DNA of 10,603 nucleotides from Acidobacteriota bacterium (GTDB lineage: Bacteria > Acidobacteriota > UBA6911 > RPQK01 > JADFOI01): positions 1 to 10,603 of the forward strand of contig JACZQQ010000077.1 in assembly GCA_022545645.1 (NCBI GenBank). The letters run 5' to 3'. The translations under genes were made by a program, and so were the position numbers. The stretch's first letter is position 1; every line of letters starts with the position of its first letter. Below are positions 1-5,396 of this stretch, piece after piece. The notes beneath the pieces were generated by a model. It was not told the DNA's origin. It searched no databases and was given only the letters and a program-made list of their open reading frames with translations.

Positions 1-47
1 TGTCTCGACTCCAGATAACTTGCAAAGAATTTAGGAGTTAAATGCAT
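1..47 (-). CDS. Possible start of the next T2SS gene (partial, runs off left edge)
   Basis: An ATG at 47 opens a frame reading MHLTPKFFASYLESR with no stop before the window edge. It begins 15 bp after the stop of the gspC-like gene. An AGAG lies 7 bp upstream as a weak ribosome-binding site. Position in a T2SS operon would predict gspD here, but the 15 visible residues do not show an obvious secretin signal peptide, so the identity is open. The true start of the next gene could also lie outside the window. Confidence 0.22.
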   Translation of the reverse strand, partial: MHLTPKFFASYLESR

Positions 48-62
48 AACCAGACTCTGGAT

Positions 63-896
63 TTACCGACCTTCAATAAATCGCTGAACTCCCTCATCTT
101 GCTGAACTCCCTCATCTTGCTGAGCTCCCTGACGGGCTGCCTGAGCAGCTCCCTGTCGCCTTGCCGCTCCCGCCTGAGCAGCTCCCTGTCGCCTTGCCGC
201 TCCCGCCTGAGCAGCGCCTCCTTGACCGGACGGCGCCGAAACAACGGATACTTCAAGACCCGAGCCCTCCTGCTCTTTGGCCGCGCTTGTCGTCTCTACG
301 GCGCTGGGAGCAGAACCGACGTTGATCACCGTCACTTTCCCTGCGGCGCGCTTCCCTGCCGCCGCCGGCTTGGTGGCATCGGCCATGTCGATGATCTCAT
401 CACGATCTCCCCAGCGCAGCCTGATGGTCGTCTCCCCGATCTCATCCACCCAATAGCCTTGCACCAGGTCTCCAACCTCGACGCTTCGTAACTCTCCTTG
501 CTTCTGTTTCCCCTCGAAAACCGTCATCACACCCAGCCTTCTACCCCCTACGGCTGACACACCGTGGAGCATGGGCCGGGCTGCCCACTTGGGAGGTTCC
601 TCTACGACCAACCCAGGATCCTGAACCACCACCTCTCCTTCTTCGGACTGGGGACGGCGACTTTCGGCAAAGAGCGTTCGCTGGGATACGACCACAAATT
701 CGGAAAAAGGTCCCGGCCGCCCCATGGACTCCACCGAGGAGGGTCCTGCACTCCCTCCATTCTGCTGAGCAGTTGCGACGATTCCCTCGAGACTATTCCC
801 CTGCTCGAAGCTTTCCCAGGCAGATCTGAAGCGTGTGGCGAAAATAACGACCCCCGCAAAAATCAACACATTGATCAAAACAACCCTTCGTTTCAT
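63..896 (-). CDS. gspC: GspC-like T2SS inner-membrane protein with repeat tail
   Basis: This is a 277-residue bitopic protein. An N-terminal membrane helix lies at about residues 4-20 after a short positive MKRR start. A periplasmic region at about 67-170 resembles the GspC homology region (an SQRTLF segment, then LHGVSAVGGRRLGVM, a VEVGDLVQGYWV segment and IRLRWGDRDEIIDM). In known systems this domain binds the secretin GspD and couples it to the GspL/GspM platform. The family usually continues into a PDZ domain or coiled coil. Here the C-terminus (about 225-277) is instead a Gln/Ala/Gly/Arg-rich tandem-repeat tail ending in DEGVQQDEGVQRFIEGR. It starts 30 bp after the gspM stop with only a weak AGAGAG upstream, and is the last complete gene of the operon, probably just before gspD. 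A GspN/PilP-type protein is the alternative, but the homology-region pattern favours GspC. Confidence 0.75.
   Translation of the reverse strand: MKRRVVLINVLIFAGVVIFATRFRSAWESFEQGNSLEGIVATAQQNGGSAGPSSVESMGRPGPFSEFVVVSQRTLFAESRRPQSEEGEVVVQDPGLVVEEPPKWAARPMLHGVSAVGGRRLGVMTVFEGKQKQGELRSVEVGDLVQGYWVDEIGETTIRLRWGDRDEIIDMADATKPAAAGKRAAGKVTVINVGSAPSAVETTSAAKEQEGSGLEVSVVSAPSGQGGAAQAGAARRQGAAQAGAARRQGAAQAARQGAQQDEGVQQDEGVQRFIEGR
87..122 (-). repeat. 18-bp tandem repeat, two exact copies, inside gspC
   Basis: Two identical 18-bp units lie at 87-104 and 105-122, with a degraded third unit from 123. Each unit encodes DEGVQ plus a neighbouring Gln. The unit length is a multiple of three, so copy-number changes would keep the reading frame. 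Confidence 0.9.
141..206 (-). repeat. 33-bp tandem repeat, two exact copies, inside gspC
   Basis: Two identical 33-bp units lie at 141-173 and 174-206, followed by a partial third copy at 207-215. Each encodes the 11-residue unit AGAARRQGAAQ. The repeats form the basic, Ala/Gln-rich part of the GspC-like tail. Exact identity between copies implies a recent duplication. Confidence 0.92.
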
Positions 897-926
897 ATTC
901 TGTTCTCTCTATGGATGCCCACCAGC

Positions 927-1481
927 CTAAGAAAGTCGAATAAAACCGGAAACATTCATGCGGGGCTGAATGCGTACCTGGTTTTGGGAACGGAGGCTAT
1001 TCAAGAAAAAGTTCTCTACCAGGAGAAACTTGGAGTGAGCCGAAAGAGCGTAGAGAAAGCCGGTCAACTGCGGCATATTGCTGCGCAGGTTGATCTGCAG
1101 GGTGATTTTGACATAGTTTTCACCCACTTCACGCTCCTGCAAAGGATTGCTCCGAGTGACTTGAATACCGTTTTCAGCTGCCAGGGTGCGGACGACTTCC
1201 TCCAGCTGAATCGTGGCCAGGCTGATATCCTGTGCATCCAGCAATCTTTGACGATACCCATTCAGAACCCGGTCCAGCTGACTCAGCTCGAATCGATAGT
1301 TTCCCTCTTCCTGAAGGACTTGAACGTATCGGCTCAGCAGCTGTTCCTTGTCCTCAAGCTCGCTTGCCACCGCACTTTTGACATCGTAGAAGTAGATTAC
1401 GCCGAAGATCAGCAGGATCACGACTCCCACTGCACCCAGGATGGTTAAAGCTCTTTTATCTCGCTTGGAAAGTTGTCTCAT
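927..1481 (-). CDS. gspM: GspM/PilO-like T2SS platform protein
   Basis: This 184-residue protein has a basic cytoplasmic start (MRQLSKRDKR), one membrane helix at about 12-32, a charged coiled-coil stretch at about 33-80, and a C-terminal alpha/beta domain at about 88-183. That is the layout of GspM/PilO proteins, which pair with GspL in the inner membrane and stabilise the assembly platform. Its ATG overlaps the gspL stop in an ATGA junction, a sign of translational coupling. GspM proteins are poorly conserved in sequence, so the call rests on layout, length and position directly after gspL rather than on a signature motif. Confidence 0.8.
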   Translation of the reverse strand: MRQLSKRDKRALTILGAVGVVILLIFGVIYFYDVKSAVASELEDKEQLLSRYVQVLQEEGNYRFELSQLDRVLNGYRQRLLDAQDISLATIQLEEVVRTLAAENGIQVTRSNPLQEREVGENYVKITLQINLRSNMPQLTGFLYALSAHSKFLLVENFFLNSLRSQNQVRIQPRMNVSGFIRLS

Positions 1482-2902
1482 TTTACAACCTCTTCTGAAT
1501 CACTCTCCTGGAAAGTGGCCTCAAAACTGAATTTCTCCCGGTTCTGCATGGTCCGATCAGGAGTGATATAGCGCGACTCCACGGCTTCCAGGTATTGAGA
1601 ATCGAGCAAAGTTTTCAAGAGTGCCGAAGCGGAAGAAGAAAAACCGGTCATGCTGATCCGATTGCCCTGAATGTTCAGGTTTTGCAGAAAAGAATTCTCG
1701 GGGATTCTTTCCGTCAATTCCTTCAGCACCAAAAGAACCTTTTGCTGGCCCGTGATGAGAGTACGGAGTTCATCCAACTCAGCCTGGCGCTGGTCCCGCT
1801 GACTCCTGAGGGTCATGGTCTCATCCACCCGAGCCTGGAGTGCTTCAATCTGAGCTTCAACCTGGCCAAGAAGCTGCCGCTGCTGAAAATATTCTCGGGC
1901 TGTGAGGGCAAGACCCATGATCACCAATAATCCGACCAGCAAAAGCGTCGTGACCAGGCTTGGCCTTTCGGCAATCACGCGCTTCTCAGGAGGAATGAGG
2001 TTCAATTTACCGGGCCGGGATTTGCTGGTCCCCGATATAGCAAGTCCAATGGCACCCAGCCAGCCACTCAAATCGGAATTCTCTGAATCTCCGTTTCGCT
2101 TCAGGTTCAGCTTCTCGGACAGAAGTTCACAATCACCAAATTTGGCACGGAAGTCGTCAATGAAACTACCTGCCAAAGGGCCACTCAGATAGATTTTCTC
2201 AAGCCCCTCATCCGCCAGTTCCAGATGAGCGAAGAATCGCTCCAGTTCCTGGAGCAGTCTTTCAAAACTCAAATCATCCTGAGAGAGCAGGACCTTCTTG
2301 GAGAGGAATTTCTCGGGGCCCCCTACCAGGACGAACTCCACCCCGTCAAGAGCCAGATCCACCACCAAAGAGGGGTGCTTCTTAGGGTAGCTGTCCTGGT
2401 GAGCTGAAAAGACATGAAACAGCCCCACACTGGAGACACGAATGGCGGCAGGGTAAAGATTCAGTTCATGGAAAAGATCCAGGCATTCGTCCAAGAAGGG
2501 CTTGGGAACCATAAGGGTCTGAAGCACGATCTTCTTCGTTTCCACATCTCTTTCCAGAACCATGTAGTCGCAATACGATTGTCCCTCTTCGACCGGCTGA
2601 AACTTCTCCACCTGAAAGCGCACCACCTGATCCAGATTCTCTTCCACCTCCAGGGGCAGTTCGATCTGGCGAATCACCACCTGATCCCGAGGTAAGCCTA
2701 GAATGACATTCTCGCGGTCAAACCCGTTGGCTTCCCCAAATTGTTGAACCCAGGCGTAAAGATCCTCATGGGGTAATTCCCTATAGTGTTCCACCACGGC
2801 GCAATTCTTGAGGACATAGCCCTGAAAGCCCTTGGCAACAGTGGCAAACACCAAACTGTTTCCTCGAATCTGAACTCCGACAGCGGAATCTAGGTTAAAC
2901 AT
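1478..2902 (-). CDS. gspL: GspL, PilM-like actin-fold domain fused to a PilN-like domain
   Basis: This is a 474-residue bitopic platform protein. Residues 1 to about 290 form a PilM-like actin-fold cytoplasmic domain (VIRQIELPLEVEENLDQVVRF segment, then SLVVDLALDGVEFVLVGG, LEKIYLSGP and WLGAIGLA). The family uses this domain to bind GspE. At 299-308 comes KLNLIPPEKR, a typical PilN opening, followed by a membrane helix at about 315-334, a coiled coil at about 340-385, and a periplasmic ferredoxin-like domain (about 386-460). Together this is the PilM-PilN fusion that defines GspL. It overlaps gspM by 4 bp. The region just upstream is an 8-bp repeat array and contains no good ribosome-binding site; the nearest candidate, GGAAG, is about 11 bp from the ATG. 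Translation level may therefore be low or depend on coupling. Confidence 0.93.
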   Translation of the reverse strand: MFNLDSAVGVQIRGNSLVFATVAKGFQGYVLKNCAVVEHYRELPHEDLYAWVQQFGEANGFDRENVILGLPRDQVVIRQIELPLEVEENLDQVVRFQVEKFQPVEEGQSYCDYMVLERDVETKKIVLQTLMVPKPFLDECLDLFHELNLYPAAIRVSSVGLFHVFSAHQDSYPKKHPSLVVDLALDGVEFVLVGGPEKFLSKKVLLSQDDLSFERLLQELERFFAHLELADEGLEKIYLSGPLAGSFIDDFRAKFGDCELLSEKLNLKRNGDSENSDLSGWLGAIGLAISGTSKSRPGKLNLIPPEKRVIAERPSLVTTLLLVGLLVIMGLALTAREYFQQRQLLGQVEAQIEALQARVDETMTLRSQRDQRQAELDELRTLITGQQKVLLVLKELTERIPENSFLQNLNIQGNRISMTGFSSSASALLKTLLDSQYLEAVESRYITPDRTMQNREKFSFEATFQESDSEEVVK

Positions 2903-2949
2903 GGTGACTCGTGCTTCCGTGACTTCGTGCTTTCGTACTTTCGTAAAGT
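2902..2949 (-). repeat. Degenerate 8-bp tandem array upstream of gspL
   Basis: On the plus strand, units of consensus CGTRCTTT repeat every 8 bp in five units from 2910 to 2949 (CGTGCTTC, CGTGACTT, CGTGCTTT, CGTACTTT, CGTAAAGT), with a weaker unit at 2902-2909. The array ends at the gspL ATG and fills about half of the 83-bp gap after gspK, the longest gap between genes in the operon. The rest of the gap (2950-2985) shows no clear promoter or hairpin. Confidence 0.8.
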
Positions 2950-2985
2950 CCTATTTTCATGAGTTCATCCTTGGGCGTTTTCACG

Positions 2986-3333
2986 TTACAGTTCAATGTT
3001 GGATTCATTCCAGTACAGTACGGTGTAGCCTTTAGGAGAGGTAGGCAGAATTTGAACCACGCAGCGGATCCGGTTGACCACTTCTGAATCAGGCAGATGC
3101 CCATCACTGATTAAAGTATACACATTGGAACGGACAGTAGAGAGAAGCCTGCCGGCCTCAGTAGAAATCCCCGGGATCTTTTCCATGACCTCCGTGATAT
3201 TCAGAAAAGGGGCTTCCTGTCTCATGCCATGGATAAGACCCGCCGCTTCCTCAGTCAATCCTGGAACAGCAGCCAATACAGGGACAGAAGCTGAATTCAC
3301 ATTGATCCGATTAATGCTGGCAAAGGTGGTCAA
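2986..3333 (-). CDS. gspK: GspK C-terminal part, beyond an in-frame stop
   Basis: This is the C-terminal third of GspK (general secretion pathway minor pseudopilin), in the same frame as the N-terminal part and separated from it by one TAA at 3352-3354. Family-like sequence resumes directly after the stop: YGLQKYL, then the second INVNSAS motif and a helix-hairpin-like PGLTEEAAG/IPGISTEAG region typical of the GspK C-terminus. The first start-type codon after the stop is a TTG at 3333, with no convincing ribosome-binding site. The next methionine would lose the INVN motif. Without the stop, the two parts plus the seven intervening codons give about 331 residues, a normal GspK length. Separate translation of this part is uncertain; it may be a pseudogene fragment or the result of a base-call error. 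Confidence 0.75.
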   Translation of the reverse strand: MTTFASINRINVNSASVPVLAAVPGLTEEAAGLIHGMRQEAPFLNITEVMEKIPGISTEAGRLLSTVRSNVYTLISDGHLPDSEVVNRIRCVVQILPTSPKGYTVLYWNESNIEL

Positions 3334-3351
3334 GTACTTCTGCAGACCGTA

Positions 3352-3981
3352 TTACTCGACCTGTTCACCGCTCTCGGTCGTTCCTTTGCGACCATAGTAA
3401 ATTTCCGGGGTGATGCCTCGGACCAGGAGGAGTTCCTCTGGAACATCAAAAGGGCCGTTCTTGGCGAAATGAGGCTCAGGAAGTGACTGATAATAATCAC
3501 TCTCTGCCCCATTCAGTCGATGCAAATCATCCCGATCCCTCCAATCTTCTATCGAATCGGTGATGATCTGGGCCTCCTGTTCCTCGAGTCCCACTCCGAT
3601 CAAGAGATTGTAAAGCAGATAGTTGGGGGCCAGATTCACGTTAATCTTCCCAGTCTCGTCGATGATCTGCACACTGGCGTTACCGCGCCCCATCGCCAAC
3701 TCCACAGAACCGGTGAGAACCGGAGGAAGAGATTGAAAGCCTTCCTCTCGTCGTCGCTGAAGTTGAGCGAAGGCGGACTGAGATTCGATCACTTTGTAAA
3801 TGGCATACTCAATGCCGGCACGCGACAGGTAGTAGGATTCCTTTTGATCCACCACATTGCGGGCCGCATTGACTTCTGTGCGAATCGAAGCGGAAAAGGA
3901 CACGGCCAATAAACTCATGGCCACCATGACCCACAGCACCATGATCAAAACTGCACCGGCCTGTTGACGATCTCTTGTCAT
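3352..3981 (-). CDS. gspK: GspK minor pseudopilin, N-terminal part (truncated by TAA)
   Basis: This 209-residue frame starts at ATG 3981, 1 bp after the gspJ stop, with an AAGG 8 bp upstream. It has the GspK class III signal, MTRDRQQAG followed by AVLIMVLWVMV, and lacks the Glu at +5 seen in other pseudopilins, as GspK usually does. The first family motif GKINVNLAPNYLLYNLL and the segment DVPEELLLVRGITPEIYYG are present. GspK caps the pseudopilus tip with GspI and GspJ. The frame ends at TAA 3352-3354 inside the linker that normally leads to the second INVN motif. The same frame is open upstream to 4080, but that part lies inside gspJ and lacks the pseudopilin start, so 3981 is preferred. Confidence 0.88.
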   Translation of the reverse strand: MTRDRQQAGAVLIMVLWVMVAMSLLAVSFSASIRTEVNAARNVVDQKESYYLSRAGIEYAIYKVIESQSAFAQLQRRREEGFQSLPPVLTGSVELAMGRGNASVQIIDETGKINVNLAPNYLLYNLLIGVGLEEQEAQIITDSIEDWRDRDDLHRLNGAESDYYQSLPEPHFAKNGPFDVPEELLLVRGITPEIYYGRKGTTESGEQVE

Positions 3982-3982
3982 A

Positions 3983-4903
3983 CTATCGACCTTGAATGAA
4001 TCGCTGCATTCCCTGCCGAAATTGACCTCCAGTAAAACTGGCATTGATGGGGACAAGAATATGTTTCTCGTCATAGTCAATCCTTATGGCCAGGGGAATA
4101 GCCAACAATTCTTCTCCGTTCCAGGAATCAAACCAATCATAAGTCTGCGATTGAGGATCGAATCCGTAATATTGAAAGCTCAAATCCACAACATCCTCGA
4201 TCAGTGCCAGGGGAGTCCGGGTCGGAGGGTCAAGCATGAACCTAAAGCTCTGCAAGCCCATGTAGGAAGCTTCGTCAGCTCCCAGATAGGTGTTGCCCCA
4301 TTCATCCTGGGCAAGTCCGTAATGCACAATGGTGAGCCCGGGATTTTCCTGCAGCATCAAAGGCGCCACGGTGGCAAAAGTGACCGCCTCTGAAGTCCCG
4401 GAAAACAAAGGCATCTGAGCAAACACCCGCGTCTGTTGCGGCTGTTGTGCGTCAGCGGCCTGAAGATCCAGAAAAGAGGCGGAAGGTCGGACAGGAAACA
4501 GGGAACCGATTTGCCGCTTGATCAGATCCTGAAGGACCCGTTTTCGAGCCTCCACGTCCAGGCGTTCCTGACTCTTCTCATAGCTATTTAAACTCATCCG
4601 AAAAGAGGAGAAAATAATGCCAGACATTAAACCCAGAATCGTGAAAGCGATGATGACTTCCAGGAGGGTAAAACCGGAGGAAGCTGACCGCAGGGAGAGA
4701 GGACTGAGTGCTGAGGACTGAGGACTGAGCGCAGTCCGCGGACCACGGACCACGGACCGCAGACGACGGACAACAGACAACAGACAACAGACAACAGACC
4801 GAAGATAGGAGACAGGCAACCAGAGACAGGAGACGAAAGACAGAAGATTGCCCGGATCTTGGAACCTGGAACCTGGAACTTGGAACCTGGATCTGGGGTT
4901 CAT
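3983..4903 (-). CDS. gspJ: GspJ minor pseudopilin with a repeat-encoded 77-residue leader
   Basis: The mature part is a normal GspJ: the prepilin peptidase site SASSG/FTLLEVIIAFTILGLMSG falls after residue 77, with Glu at +5, a hydrophobic helix at about 78-100 and a globular domain to residue 306 containing the FRFMLDPPTRTPLALIEDVVDLSFQYYG type of segment. GspJ forms the pseudopilus tip with GspI and GspK. The leader is the anomaly. Usual leaders are about 5-20 residues, but here 77 residues come before the cleavage site and are mostly encoded by 7-bp repeats, giving 7-residue periodicities such as SRFQVPG/SRFQDPG and RSVVCCL/LSVVRRL/RSVVRGP. The ATG at 4903 overlaps the gspI stop (ATGA) and has a strong GGGAGAGG upstream. 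An internal in-frame GTG at 4753 would give a 27-residue leader and is the main alternative start. Confidence 0.88.
   Translation of the reverse strand: MNPRSRFQVPGSRFQDPGNLLSFVSCLWLPVSYLRSVVCCLLSVVRRLRSVVRGPRTALSPQSSALSPLSLRSASSGFTLLEVIIAFTILGLMSGIIFSSFRMSLNSYEKSQERLDVEARKRVLQDLIKRQIGSLFPVRPSASFLDLQAADAQQPQQTRVFAQMPLFSGTSEAVTFATVAPLMLQENPGLTIVHYGLAQDEWGNTYLGADEASYMGLQSFRFMLDPPTRTPLALIEDVVDLSFQYYGFDPQSQTYDWFDSWNGEELLAIPLAIRIDYDEKHILVPINASFTGGQFRQGMQRFIQGR
4701..4735 (-). repeat. 7-bp array (GGACTGA type) in the gspJ leader
   Basis: On the plus strand the units GGACTGA, GTGCTGA, GGACTGA, GGACTGA and GCGCAGT run every 7 bp. They encode the LSPQSSALSPL portion of the GspJ leader. The phase differs by 4 bp from the neighbouring array that starts at 4740, so this is a separate block. 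Confidence 0.8.
4740..4893 (-). repeat. Evolving 7-bp tandem array encoding most of the GspJ leader
   Basis: About 22 consecutive 7-bp units can be read on the plus strand without loss of phase. They start as GGACCAC (twice), then GGACCGC and AGACGAC, change to GGACAAC and AGACAAC (three in a row), then AGACAGG/AGACGAA types, and end as CTGGAAC/TTGGAAC. The most regular part, 4770-4797, is four perfect copies of ACAACAG. The whole block is translated in the gspJ frame with no stop codon. Confidence 0.88.
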
Positions 4904-5361
4904 AGGCCTCTCCCGAAGAGCTGTCTAACGGCATCAGCCGGCGTCCGTGGCCCGGTCCCCGGTTCACGGGGCACGGTCTTCAAGCACACCGTCCTGTAAA
5001 GCTTGCCATGGGCGTCGTTCTTAAAGTGCACATCCACTCGCACACTGAGTAAATTCACTGACGGCTCAACGATATCGATGGTAAGATTCTGCTCAGGCTC
5101 CTCCCAATCGCTTACCTCCGCCGTGTAGGAAAACTCTTCATCCAGATCACCGGAGAAACTCGTTGCTCCCTGGATACTCTGGTCACTGAGAATTTCATTC
5201 ATCACATTTTCAGCATGATTCATGGCCTGATGAGCCATATCAATACGGCGAATGTTATTGAGTCCTTCCGAGAAGATCTGCATCACCACCGATACCGTGA
5301 TGCCCAGAATGGCCAGCGCCACCACGATCTCTAAAAGCGTAAATCCCTTATTCTTCCGCAT
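4900..5361 (-). CDS. gspI: GspI minor pseudopilin
   Basis: This 153-residue pseudopilin has a short leader MRKNKG, then FTLLEIVVALAILGI (cleavage after Gly6, Glu at +5) and a hydrophobic helix to about residue 29. The AENVMNEILSD segment is typical of GspI, which nucleates the tip complex with GspJ and GspK. The C-terminal VPREPGTGPRTP (about 130-141) is proline/glycine-rich and encoded by a degenerate 7-bp array, so it looks like an added tail. Its stop overlaps the gspJ ATG. The bases upstream of its own ATG form another 7-bp array and show no ribosome-binding site, so its translation probably relies on reinitiation after gspH, whose stop is 21 bp away. Confidence 0.93.
   Translation of the reverse strand: MRKNKGFTLLEIVVALAILGITVSVVMQIFSEGLNNIRRIDMAHQAMNHAENVMNEILSDQSIQGATSFSGDLDEEFSYTAEVSDWEEPEQNLTIDIVEPSVNLLSVRVDVHFKNDAHGKLYRTVCLKTVPREPGTGPRTPADAVRQLFGRGL
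4907..4914 (-). promoter_or_regulatory. Strong ribosome-binding site for gspJ
   Basis: GGGAGAGG on the minus strand ends 3 bp before the ATG at 4903, placing its GGGAG core about 6 bp away. It lies inside the end of gspI. It supports the upstream gspJ start even though that start forces translation of the repeat-encoded leader. Confidence 0.6.
4940..4981 (-). repeat. Degenerate 7-bp array encoding the GspI tail
   Basis: On the plus strand the units GGCGTCC, GTGGCCC, GGTCCCC, GGTTCAC, GGGGCAC and GGTCTTC follow at 7-bp steps. They encode the proline/glycine-rich end of GspI. The match between units is looser than in the gspJ array, so this block is less certain. Confidence 0.55.
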
Positions 5362-5396
5362 CAGTTGGTCTGTTGTCTGTTGTCAACTGTCAACCT
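5362..5396 (-). repeat. 7-bp array at the gspH/gspI junction, inverted relative to the gspJ array
   Basis: On the plus strand the units CAGTTGG, TCTGTTG, TCTGTTG, TCAACTG and TCAACCT run from 5362 to 5396. On the minus strand this reads GACAACAGACAACAGACC, the same motif found on the plus strand at about 4777-4800. The array covers the last codons and stop of gspH and the whole upstream region of gspI. Confidence 0.8.

Noticed and set aside
1..62. Terminator after the gspC-like gene
   Set aside because: I see no GC-rich hairpin followed by a T run. The short stretch contains a possible start of the next gene, so the operon probably continues.
42..491. A 149-codon plus-strand frame with a repetitive sequence
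   Set aside because: It is the antisense reading of the gspC tail repeats. Its repetition comes from those repeats and its frame is not supported by any start signal.
564..1448. A 294-codon open frame on the plus strand
   Set aside because: It lies antisense across gspC and gspM, has no domain-like sequence or upstream ribosome-binding site, and mirrors the codon structure of the real genes.
2986..3981. gspK stop read as a recoded codon (for example a special amino acid)
   Set aside because: The codon is TAA, which is not used for selenocysteine or pyrrolysine. Other genes here, including the gspC-like gene and gspG, end at TAA, and no recoding structure is apparent.
3982..4080. Upstream extension of gspK into gspJ
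   Set aside because: The added 33 residues overlap the end of gspJ and would put a long extra leader before the MTRDRQQAG/AVLIMVLW signal. The ATG at 3981 next to the gspJ stop is the natural start.
4684..4900. Possible CRISPR array or mobile element
   Set aside because: Units are 7 bp with no spacers, no terminal inverted repeats, no target duplication and no transposase or cas gene nearby. Tandem expansion explains it better.
4584..4967. A second open minus-strand frame over the gspI/gspJ junction
   Set aside because: The 7-bp arrays keep several frames free of stops. This frame lacks the pilin motif in full, while the gspJ frame carries the complete FTLLEV helix and globular domain.
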